Shown here: one piece after another, positions 1 to 8,000 of the stretch | How the letters are laid out: each line of letters begins with the position of its first letter | Position numbering within the stretch: position 1 is the stretch's first letter | Origin: Lentzea aerocolonigenes | GTDB lineage: Bacteria; Actinomycetota; Actinomycetes; Mycobacteriales; Pseudonocardiaceae | Reading direction: 5' to 3' | Length of the DNA: 64,000 nucleotides | Assembly (NCBI RefSeq): GCF_000974445.1 | Contig: NZ_BBOJ01000001.1 | Coordinates: 1-64,000, forward strand | Position numbers and translations under genes: made by a program | Notes under the pieces: model-generated | What the model saw: only the letters and a program-made list of their open reading frames with translations | Told to the model about the DNA's origin: nothing | Databases searched by the model: none

Positions 1-2
1 AG

Positions 3-758
3 GTCGGCCTGGTCTTCGACCGGCGTGTGCAGCATGGCCGCAAGCGGCCCACGCCCGGCCGCTTCCGCACCCGTGTGCTCACCGACGGGGTGACGCCCAG
101 CCTGCACATCGACTACAAGGCCAGCCGGATCAAGCAGTACCACAAGCTCGGCCGGGCGCTGCGCACCGAGACCACCATCAACAACACCCGTGACTTCAAG
201 ATCGGCAGACGGCTGACCAACCTGCCCGCACTGCGGCAGATCGGCTTCTCCGCCAACCGACGCCTGCTGCGCGTCCAACGACTCAGCCACGACCCGATCA
301 CCGGAGCCGACGCCTTCCACACCACCTGCGACCCGATCCTCACCCAGGCCGGCGACCGGATCCCCGGCCTGCGGTTCACCGACCCACGCGTCCACGCCCT
401 GCTGCACACCCTGCTGGTCTTCCGGCTGCACCTGCACGGCTTCACCAACCGCGACCTGCGGCAGACCACCAGCGAACTGCTCGGCACAGCGCAGCCCATG
501 ACCACCACCCAAGCCAGCTACGACCTACGCCGGCTGCGGCACCACGGACTAATCGAACGCATCCCGCACACCCACCGCTACCGCGTCACCAACACCGGCC
601 TGCACACCGCGATGTTCCTCACCCGCGCCCACGACAGACTCCTGCGCACCGGTCTCGCCCAGCTCACCAGCCCCCAGCCGACCCGGTTGCGCACAGCGGC
701 CGACGCCTACGACAAAGCCGTCGACCAACTCGCCCACCAAGCCGGACTCGCCGCATAA
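3..758 (+). CDS. 3' part of an unrecognised protein with winged-helix-like C-terminus
   Basis: The reading frame is already open at the first base of the window, so the gene starts upstream and only its last 251 or so codons are seen. I do not recognise the family. The visible part is rich in Arg, His and Thr. The segment TTTQASYDLRRLRHHGLIER followed by IPHTHRYRVTN looks like a winged helix: a recognition helix, then a beta-wing with alternating basic residues. DNA binding is therefore plausible, but no catalytic motif is visible. It converges on the IS4-type transposase gene, with about 70 bp between its stop and the IS left end. Confidence 0.5.
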   Translation, partial: VGLVFDRRVQHGRKRPTPGRFRTRVLTDGVTPSLHIDYKASRIKQYHKLGRALRTETTINNTRDFKIGRRLTNLPALRQIGFSANRRLLRVQRLSHDPITGADAFHTTCDPILTQAGDRIPGLRFTDPRVHALLHTLLVFRLHLHGFTNRDLRQTTSELLGTAQPMTTTQASYDLRRLRHHGLIERIPHTHRYRVTNTGLHTAMFLTRAHDRLLRTGLAQLTSPQPTRLRTAADAYDKAVDQLAHQAGLAA

Positions 759-829
759 CCACCAGCAACCCCAGCTGATCAACCAAACTCGCCTCGATCT
801 TCACGACTTCGGTCGGTCAAGCCCTCTAG

Positions 830-849
830 CTCCAACGCCGTGTAGTTAG
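830..849 (+). repeat. Left terminal inverted repeat of the IS4-type element
   Basis: This 20-bp end shares the core GCCGTGTAGTTAG with the reverse complement of 2306-2325; two positions differ. The transposase stop codon (866-868) lies inside the adjacent subterminal matching block. Confidence 0.75.
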
Positions 850-865
850 GCGGTTGTCGGGGCTG

Positions 866-2212
866 TCAAGGTTCAGCGGGGACGACGATGTCGATGCTGA
901 TGGTGGCCTTGTAGGTGGTGCGGTCGACGTTGCCTTTGGCGTTGTATTTGGAGATCGCGCGTTTGACGACGCGTGGTCTGGTGCGTAGTCGCCGGTCGGG
1001 CATGAGGTTGGCCAGCACGTGGGTGCCGATGGTGCCGACCAGGGTGATCACGGTGTCGGCGATGACGCCCGCGGCCAGCACGAGCTGGTCGCGGGCGGTC
1101 TGCAGGGCGACGGTGAAGCTGGCCCGGTCCGCTGCGGTGCTGGGGCGGGTGTCGGTGGCGTCGGCCATGGTGGTGCGCAGGAGCTGGTAGGTGACCAGCA
1201 GGGCGTAGACCTCCTGGGTGATGCCCTGCGGGGTGCGGGCGCGCAGGACGCGGCCGCCCAGGATGGTCGATTTCAGCTCCAGGAAGGCGGTCTCGATCTC
1301 CCATCGCTGGTGGTAGAGGGTGACCAGCTGGCCGGCTGGATGGCGGTGGTGGTCGAGCAGTGTGGTGACCAGCCGGTAGAGGCCGGTGTGACGGCCGGTG
1401 CTGGTGGTGATGGTGATCTCGGCGTCGATCACGCGGACTCGTCTGGATCCCAGCGTGGACAGGTAGGAGCCGTCCGGGTAGCGGGCCAGGACGGGGAAGT
1501 TGCGGCGGTCGGTGTAGCGCACCAGGACCTCGGCGCCGGTCGCGGCGAAGCCGCTGATCAGGTCGCGGCCGACGAGGCCGTGGTCGAGCAGCACGATCAT
1601 CCCCTCGCGCAGGGAGCGGGCCAGTCGTGGGGCGTAGGTGGTCTCACCGGCGTCGGTGGGGCCGAACACGGCGTCGATGAGGGTGCGGGTGCCGCAGGCG
1701 ACCAGTGCGAGAAGCCGGATCTGCGGGTAGCCGGAGCCGCCGTTGTTGCAGCGGTGTTTGGTGTAGACGCTCAGGTTCGCCGGGCTGTCCGCGACGGTGA
1801 GCATGGTGCCGTCGACAGCGCAGACGAGCAGCCCGCGCCAGCGGACCGGTGTGGGCGAGGGGCCGCGCAACAGGTCGAACAGCCACTTCAGTGGTGCTGG
1901 GCCGAGGCGGCGGCGTGCCTGATGCAACGCGCTCGCGGTCGGCGTGGCGGGGCTGAGACCGTCCAGGGACGCGGTGAGCTTGCGCCACACGCCGGGATAG
2001 CCGAGTTCGGGAAACAGGCAGGCGGCCAGCAGCAGGTACACCACCACACGCGAGGGCAGGTCCCGGACACGGGACTGGACCGCGCGGGTCTCGGCGAGCG
2101 CCTCGTCGACCATGTCGAACGGCACCGCCTGGGTCAGCTCGCCCACGTGCCCAGGCGCGAACGGCCCCTGGGCCACAACGACTTCACGGGTAATGACAGA
2201 CTGTGTGTGCAA
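866..2212 (-). CDS. IS4-family transposase, 448 aa
   Basis: This protein cuts and joins the ends of the surrounding element. The layout matches IS4 transposases: an N-terminal helical domain (about residues 20-120, with the segment PSRVVVYLLLAACLFPELGY) and then an RNase H-like DDE domain. Candidate catalytic stretches are CAVDGTMLTVADS (first Asp), VLLDHGLVGRDLI (second Asp), and the late YHQRWEIETAFLELKSTILG, which carries the Y(2)R(3)E(6)K-type signature of the family with its catalytic Glu. The length is normal and there is no internal stop, so it may be active. The ORF fills the element between its repeats. Confidence 0.93.
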   Translation of the reverse strand: MHTQSVITREVVVAQGPFAPGHVGELTQAVPFDMVDEALAETRAVQSRVRDLPSRVVVYLLLAACLFPELGYPGVWRKLTASLDGLSPATPTASALHQARRRLGPAPLKWLFDLLRGPSPTPVRWRGLLVCAVDGTMLTVADSPANLSVYTKHRCNNGGSGYPQIRLLALVACGTRTLIDAVFGPTDAGETTYAPRLARSLREGMIVLLDHGLVGRDLISGFAATGAEVLVRYTDRRNFPVLARYPDGSYLSTLGSRRVRVIDAEITITTSTGRHTGLYRLVTTLLDHHRHPAGQLVTLYHQRWEIETAFLELKSTILGGRVLRARTPQGITQEVYALLVTYQLLRTTMADATDTRPSTAADRASFTVALQTARDQLVLAAGVIADTVITLVGTIGTHVLANLMPDRRLRTRPRVVKRAISKYNAKGNVDRTTYKATISIDIVVPAEP

Positions 2213-2305
2213 CGGAGTTCTCTGCGGATAGCGATCTTGGTCGACGCTGTTCTAGCAGGAACTCCGTTGCCTCGTTTCAGCCGCCTTGACAGCCAGCCAA
2301 CGCCG

Positions 2306-2325
2306 CTAACTACACGGCATTGGAA
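2306..2325 (-). repeat. Right terminal inverted repeat of the IS4-type element
   Basis: Reverse complement of this stretch matches 830-849 at 18 of 20 positions. It is followed directly by CTAG, which also provides the TAG stop codon of the ABC binding-protein gene read on the minus strand. Confidence 0.75.
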
Positions 2326-3144
2326 CTAGCTCTTCTCGGTGATCTGGGGTGGCTGCGGGATCTCGTAACCCGACGGACCGACGTTGCGTTCGAGGGCCCG
2401 CTTCCACTCACCGCTCGAGATCATCTTCTCGATGGCCTCGTTCACGGCGTCCCGCGACTTGGCGTCACCCTTCGGCACGCCGATCCCATAGCGCTCCTTG
2501 GAGAACGTCTTGCCGACGAGCTTGAGCAGCTCGGGGTTCTCGGCGGCGAACCCGGCGAGGATGACCTCGTCGGTGGTGACGGCGTCGACGTTGCCCGCCA
2601 TCAGGGCGATCACGCAGTCGGAGTACTGGCCGTACTCGACGATCTGCACGCCCTGGGCGTAGTCCGTCTTCACCTTCTGCGCGGACGTGGATCCCTTGAC
2701 CGAGCACAGCTTGCGGCCGTTCAGGGTCTCCGGACCCTGGATGGACTGCTCGGTGAAGCGGACCAGCATGCCCTGGCCCGTCTCGAAGTACGGGCCGGCG
2801 AAGGCGACCTTCTCCTTGCGGGCGTCCGTGATCGAGTACGAGGCGATGATCAGGTCGGCCTCGCCGTTCTGCAGCATCGACTCGCGGGCGGCGCCGCGCG
2901 CCTCCTTGAACGTGATACCGCTTTCCTGCACGCCGAGCTCGTTCGCCACGTACCTGGCCACGTCGACGTCGAAGCCGACGTACCGGCCGTCGAGCCGCCG
3001 CTGGCTCAGGCCCGGCTGGTCGTAGCGGATGCCGATGGTCAGCTTCCCGGTGTCGGCACGTCCGATGACTGTGCTCGTGTCACCGCTCCCACAGGCGGTG
3101 GCGAGCACCGCTACGGCAGTGATGAGCGCAGCACGACGGATCAC
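2326..3144 (-). CDS. Amino-acid ABC transporter substrate-binding lipoprotein (SBP family 3), 272 aa
   Basis: This is an extracellular binding protein for a polar amino acid, glutamate-type by overall resemblance. The N-terminus is a lipoprotein signal: MIRRAALITAVAVLATAC, with Cys about residue 18 as the lipidation site followed by GSGD. The mature part has family-3 features: KLTIGIRYDQPGLS, GRYVGFDVDVARYVANELG, ADLIIASYSITDARKEKVAF and GPYFETGQGMLVR. A GTG start with a GGAAGG-like ribosome site upstream fits. No permease or ATPase gene is in view, so it is an orphan component here. Its TAG stop is part of the CTAG next to the IS right end, so the insertion left the protein intact but cut the gene off from whatever lay downstream. 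Confidence 0.9.
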   Translation of the reverse strand: MIRRAALITAVAVLATACGSGDTSTVIGRADTGKLTIGIRYDQPGLSQRRLDGRYVGFDVDVARYVANELGVQESGITFKEARGAARESMLQNGEADLIIASYSITDARKEKVAFAGPYFETGQGMLVRFTEQSIQGPETLNGRKLCSVKGSTSAQKVKTDYAQGVQIVEYGQYSDCVIALMAGNVDAVTTDEVILAGFAAENPELLKLVGKTFSKERYGIGVPKGDAKSRDAVNEAIEKMISSGEWKRALERNVGPSGYEIPQPPQITEKS

Positions 3145-3224
3145 GACAGGCCTTCCAGGGGGTGGTGTGGAGTCGTGAGCAATGCTACGTACCTGCGGCG
3201 ATGATCAACTGTGATGTGTGACAA

Positions 3225-4037
3225 CTACGGCAGCCGCGATCGGCTCGGTGTCACATGCCGGCCGTGTCGTTCGATCGCACGCCTGAGGTGACCGGGCGGA
3301 GCGAGCCTCCTGATCTTGCCAGGCACCAAAAGCGCAGCTCGGCGCATCATTCGCAACCACAGATCGGCTCGCGCGTACGGCTCGCGGCCGTGCAGTTCGA
3401 GCGCCCAATCGGGTAGCACCGAATACGCCAGGTGGCCCACCAGAACCCGGTAGAGCGGGAGTCCGTGGCGGGTCCAACCTTGCACGGGCGGACCGTGCAA
3501 GAAGTCGTAGATCACGTCGGAATCAGCTGTCCGGCGCAGCTCCGGACGCATCCGATCGAAGTAGTCCTCCATCTCGCGGCGCGATCCCGGGACCTCGTCC
3601 TCGTGCAGACCGACCAGAGTGGCCGCGAAACGCTGCTCTGCGTAGTACCGGTCCTTCTGCCGGTTCGTCAACCCATAACCCGCACGGTCGAGAACCGTCT
3701 CGAAGCAGTAGACCTCCGAGCAGTGCACCCACAGCAGCAGCTCGGGCTCGTCGACGCGGAACGTCCTGCCGTCGACGACCCCGCGCAGGCTGCGGTGCGT
3801 GGCCCGCACCCGTGCCGAGGCCTGCGCGATCTCCTCGTCGGTGCCGTAGACACCCAGACCGACGAAGTCCGCCGTTCGCTTCAGCCTGCCCAGCGGATCT
3901 GCCTGGAAGTTCGAGTTCTGCACCACACCTGCGACGGCCTTGGGGTGCAGTGCCTGCAGGTAGAGGCTCGCGATCCCGGCGATCCACATCGTCGGGTCGG
4001 CGTGCATCTGCCAGCTGACGGAGTTCGGATCGGGCAT
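3225..4037 (-). CDS. Oxygenase MpaB-family protein (DUF2236), 270 aa
   Basis: The protein resembles the DUF2236 family, which includes latex-clearing rubber oxygenase and fungal MpaB, both b-type heme oxygenases. Characteristic stretches are HADPTMWIAGIASLYLQALH near the N-terminus, LLLWVHCSEVYCFETVLDRAG in the middle (about residue 105-125), and the helical C-terminal part. I place the start at the ATG giving MPDPNSVSWQMHADP because the family begins there. An upstream in-frame start at 4073 would overlap the divergent gene. The substrate cannot be told from sequence. It is transcribed away from the PPOX-type gene, with about 34 bp between the two starts. Confidence 0.8.
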   Translation of the reverse strand: MPDPNSVSWQMHADPTMWIAGIASLYLQALHPKAVAGVVQNSNFQADPLGRLKRTADFVGLGVYGTDEEIAQASARVRATHRSLRGVVDGRTFRVDEPELLLWVHCSEVYCFETVLDRAGYGLTNRQKDRYYAEQRFAATLVGLHEDEVPGSRREMEDYFDRMRPELRRTADSDVIYDFLHGPPVQGWTRHGLPLYRVLVGHLAYSVLPDWALELHGREPYARADLWLRMMRRAALLVPGKIRRLAPPGHLRRAIERHGRHVTPSRSRLP

Positions 4038-4071
4038 GCGGACATCGTCCCGCCTCGCCAGGATGAAGACC

Positions 4072-4482
4072 ATGGACCTCGACCAGGCACGGGAAGTGCT
4101 CCGCAGTCAGCACCGCGCGGTGTTCTGCGCCATGAAGTCGGACGGCACGCCGTCGATGTCGCCGGTGCTCGTCGCGTTGGACGACAACGGCGACGCGCTC
4201 GTCTCCACCCGAGCGACGGCGTACAAGACGAAGCAGGTCCAGCGTGATCCGAACGTCTGGCTGTGCGTGCTGCCGGACAGCTTCTTCGGCCGGTGGATCC
4301 AGATCACCGGCACCGCGACGGTCGTGCCGTTGCCGGAAGCGATGGATCTGCTGGTCGAGTACTACCGGACGATCTCCGGAGAGCACGACAACTGGGACGA
4401 CTACCGGGCCGCCATGCAACGCGAGCAGCGGGTCGTTCTGCGCATCTCGCTGACCGGTGCGGGGCCAGACAAGACAGGATGA
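4072..4482 (+). CDS. PPOX-class pyridoxamine-5'-phosphate-oxidase-like protein, probably F420-dependent, 136 aa
   Basis: This is a small split-beta-barrel flavin/F420-binding protein. The N-terminal helix VLRSQHRAVFCAMKSDGTPS leads into the strand MSPVLVALDDNGDALVSTRA and the cofactor-contact stretch AYKTKQVQRDPNVWLCVL, then GRWIQITGTATVV. That order is typical of the actinobacterial F420-dependent (TIGR03618-like) PPOX group. I chose the ATG giving MDLDQAREVL; ATG at 4063 is also possible. It diverges from the DUF2236 gene, and both gene types are redox enzymes, but no shared pathway can be read. Confidence 0.82.
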   Translation: MDLDQAREVLRSQHRAVFCAMKSDGTPSMSPVLVALDDNGDALVSTRATAYKTKQVQRDPNVWLCVLPDSFFGRWIQITGTATVVPLPEAMDLLVEYYRTISGEHDNWDDYRAAMQREQRVVLRISLTGAGPDKTG

Positions 4483-4567
4483 GGCCCGCGAGTAACACCG
4501 TTAGCGGGCGAAACGATTCCACGGGGACGGCGGCTACCGGGCAGGCGGAACCTGGGGAGCAGAAGCG

Positions 4568-5044
4568 ATGACTGGTGTCAGACGCCGCGGCTACCTGACA
4601 GCCGCGGTGGCGGTGATGGGTGCGGCCCTGCTCACAGGGCTGCTCGCGACGCCTCCGGACAGACCGGTGGACATCCGGCTGGTGGCACCGCCACCTCGTC
4701 CGCCCGAGGTCATCACCGCGACCGCCACCACGGCCGTCTCGGCCGTCGCCCCCGAGCTGCGACCTCCGCCTCCCCCTCCGCCACCACCGCGGCAACCCGG
4801 CGGTGTCAAGCCGCCACCGCGGCACAAGCCGCCGGTCCCGCCGCCTCCTCCCCAGCAGTTACCACCGAACCTGTTCGACTTCCTGCGCTGTGACCACGAC
4901 TACCTGGGCGTCATCGACCTGGAGCGCTGCCTGGAGTGGCCTCTCGACGACACCAAGGACTTCTGCAAGCTGCTGAAGGAGCAGCAGAAGTCGCAGCCGA
5001 TCGACCTCCGCGCCCTCGGCTTCGAGGAACTGGACTGCCACTAG
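4568..5044 (+). CDS. Proline-rich secreted or membrane-anchored protein, 158 aa
   Basis: Family not recognised. Residues about 8-27 form a hydrophobic segment (YLTAAVAVMGAALLTGLLA) after Arg residues, so it is a signal peptide or single anchor. A low-complexity stretch with a run of nine prolines and PPP clusters follows (about 40-100). The short C-terminal domain (about 103-158) has three cysteines: LRCDHDYLGVIDLERCLEW and the terminal DCH. It may be a small cell-wall-spanning protein. The last four bases overlap the end of the convergent DUF3686 ATPase gene. Confidence 0.65.
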   Translation: MTGVRRRGYLTAAVAVMGAALLTGLLATPPDRPVDIRLVAPPPRPPEVITATATTAVSAVAPELRPPPPPPPPPRQPGGVKPPPRHKPPVPPPPPQQLPPNLFDFLRCDHDYLGVIDLERCLEWPLDDTKDFCKLLKEQQKSQPIDLRALGFEELDCH

Positions 5045-8000
5045 CGGGTCTTCAGCTCCCGCAGCTTCCTGAGGTTCGCCTCGGCGAGCCCGCCGAGCAG
5101 CTGCGCCTCGCCCAGGTAGTGGTCGTCGATCAACGCCTCCACCTCGTCGTCGTTCATCGCCGGCACGATCCTCGCGGCCATCCGGTTCATGTTGCGGTAG
5201 CTGCCCTGCAGCAGGAACGGTTCCCCAGACGGGTCCGCGGCGGACGCGATGTAGGCCTGGTTGACCTTCAGCACGACCTGCTGGACCCGTTGCAGCTTGC
5301 GGACCACGGACAGCATCCGTTCCAGCTCGACGGTCTCGTACTCGTGCCGGACGCTCTCGCCGTTCGCGAGGCGCACCAACGGTTCCACGTCGACGCCGTT
5401 CAGGGTCGGGTTCGAACCGGACGCGTTCTCCAGGTAGCTCAACGCGAAGAGGGCATCGCGCCCGGACAGCACGTCACCGAGGTTCCACACGTCCGCGCGG
5501 TTCGCGAGCATGTCGGGAACGCGGAACGCGCGCCCGGTCTCGGTGTACGGGTTGCCCGCCATCGACACCGCGAAGCGCTTGCCCCGCAGGTCGAACGTGC
5601 GTGTCTCACCGTCCCACACGCCGTCAACGCGTCGTTGTGCATCGCACAGCGAGATGAACTTCTGCAGCAGCTCAGGTGATGTGTGCTGGATGTCGTCGAG
5701 GTGCAGCAGAACGTTGCTGCCCAGGGCGAACGCGAAGTTGATGCGTTCGACCTCTTGGCGTGCGGTGGCATTCGGTGCCTCCTCCGGGTCGAGCGAGGTG
5801 ACGCCGTTGCCCAGCGCCGGGCCGTTGACCTTGACGAACACCATGCCCAGCCGGTTCGCGACGTACTCCATGAGCGTCGTCTTGCCGTAGCCGGGCGGGG
5901 AGATCAGCATCAGCAGGCCGGTGCCGTCGTTGAGCTGCTTGGCGAGGTTGTCGCCGATCAACGGCAGGTACACCTCGTTGAGCAACCTGTTGCGCACGAA
6001 CGTGTTCAGCACCGCGGGCCGGTAGTCGTCGAGCCTGAGCCTGCGGCGTTCCTCGGCGAGCAGCTCGTCGCGCCGGCGCAGGTAGGCGCGGAACGCGGGC
6101 ACCCGCTCGGTCGTGAACGTCCTGAGCCTGGTGAGGGTTTCGTCCAGACGCAGCTCCATCGACTGGTTGCTCACGCGCGGGTGCGTGCCGAGCAGGCCGG
6201 TGACGGTCTCGCTCAGCGCCGCGCTGGAGTCGTAACGCGGCAGGTCGGTCAGCAGGACCGCGACGACCTCGGGAAACTCGGGGCAGTCCTCGTCGCCGAG
6301 GAACGCGTGCAGCCACGCCTCGATGAGGTCGCGGTCGTGCAGTTCCTCGGTGACCACGGCGCGGAACCTGTCGATCACCGTGCGGGCGGCCTTGCTGGTG
6401 ACGAATCCCCTGGGCTCGCAGGCGAGTTCCTCGAACAGGTACTCCGCCGCCAGCTCGTCGATACCGAACTGCTTCGTCAGCTCACGAATTCCGTGCGTGC
6501 CACCGAAGATCGTGCGGGCACGGGCCAGCGACTCGGCCTTGCGCGACCACACCGCCCGCTGGTCTTCCGGTTGTTCCGACCAGAAGATCTGCGCTCGAGC
6601 GCGGGTGGCCGGCGGGTACCTCAGCAGTTCGGCGTCGGCGTGAAGTCGTTGCAGGACAGCAAGGATCTTCTCGGCGTCGTGGTCGTGGACGCCCTTCTCG
6701 TAGCCCTCGTCGTACCGTTCCGCGGCGGCGTTCGTGACGTCCATGCGGCCTTCGGCGAGCAGGCAGCCGGCGAGGTGCTCCGACCGGTAGACGTCCTGGG
6801 TCTCGCTCACCAGCAGCTGGTCCCAGAACGCCCTGGTGCCGGCGAACTCCGGATCCCTGACCTCGCTGCGGTAGTCGGTGCCGGTCACGGCGTAGAACAC
6901 GCTGCCGTCGCGCGGCACGAGCGTGAGGTTCATCGGCTCGGTCGTCACCGGGAAGCGGTGACGACCGAGCACGATCGACGCGCCGTCGTACAGATCGGCC
7001 CGGTCGCGCAGTGCCCGGCCTCCCTCTTGCCGGGCATCGCGCAGACTCGCGTCGAGCTCGTCGGCCCGCACGTCACCGAGGTTTCTGAGCTCCTCGGCGA
7101 CGTTGCGGACCTTGGCGACCATGGGGTCGCCGGCGAAGTAGGTGTTGATCTCGTCGGTCGAGGTGAGCTTGCCGAGGCGACGGCGGATCGTACCCAGCAC
7201 CCGTTCGGCGGACTGCACGAGCCGGTCGGCCTTGCGCGCCCGTTCGTCGAGCAACGTCTGCTTGCGCGCGGAGAAGGCTTCGTAGACGTCCGTGCGCTTG
7301 GCGCCGACCTGGACTAGGAAGTCGTCGAACTCGCCGAACCGCGACTCCAGGTTCTCCAGTTGGAGGAGGAGTCGCCCGAGCTGGTCGTCGCAGCGCTGCG
7401 GGGTGTCCGCGACGGACAGCGCGCCGGTGATGGCCTGGCCGAGCAGCGCGAACTCCGCGGCGAACTCGGCACGGCCCTCGGCGTTGGCGAGCTGGGCACG
7501 GCGACCGTCCACAGTGGCCCGTGCGCGGTTGACCGCGGCCAGCACCTCGCCGATGCTCGCCAGGATCTGCGTGCGGGTCGTGGTGTCGGCGGCGTCGAGC
7601 GTGCTGACGACCTCGGTCAGCACCTCCAGGCCCGCCTGCTGCTGCTCCAGCCGTTCCTTGAGCGGCTTGGCCTCGGCCGCGGTCTTGAGCTCCGCGGCCG
7701 CGATCTGCTCGATCTCCTCGTGGTACTGGGCGAACGCGCCCTCACCACTGAGGAACGCGACAGCCCGCCGTGCGGACGCGCCCAGCTCCTCGACGAGTTC
7801 GGCCTCACGCCGGTCGATCTCTTCGAGGTCGACGTACTTCAGGTCCTTGAGGGTGATCAACCGGCCCTGCGCGGACCGCAGGTCGGCGAGCAGCCGCACC
7901 CACTCGTCGGCACTGCGCGGCGCGGCGGACCTGGCGAGCCTGACGAGCGAGGCGAGCTTCTCGGAGGCGGTGCGGAGCTGCCCCGCGGCGTGCTCGGTGA

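Larger units (their letters stand above)
830..2325. mobile_element. IS4-family insertion sequence, about 1.5 kb, apparently complete
   Basis: One transposase gene lies between 20-bp imperfect terminal inverted repeats: 830-849, and the reverse complement of 2306-2325, 18 of 20 identical. A second matching block (GGCTGTCAAGG, 861-871, against 2284-2294) lies further in. The tetranucleotide CTAG sits directly outside both ends (826-829 and 2326-2329) and is the likely target duplication. If the ends are set 3 bp further in on the left, the duplication reads CTAGCTC, so the exact boundary is not fixed. IS4 elements usually duplicate 8-12 bp, so the short duplication is unusual. The right end abuts the stop codon of the neighbouring ABC binding-protein gene. 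Confidence 0.8.
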
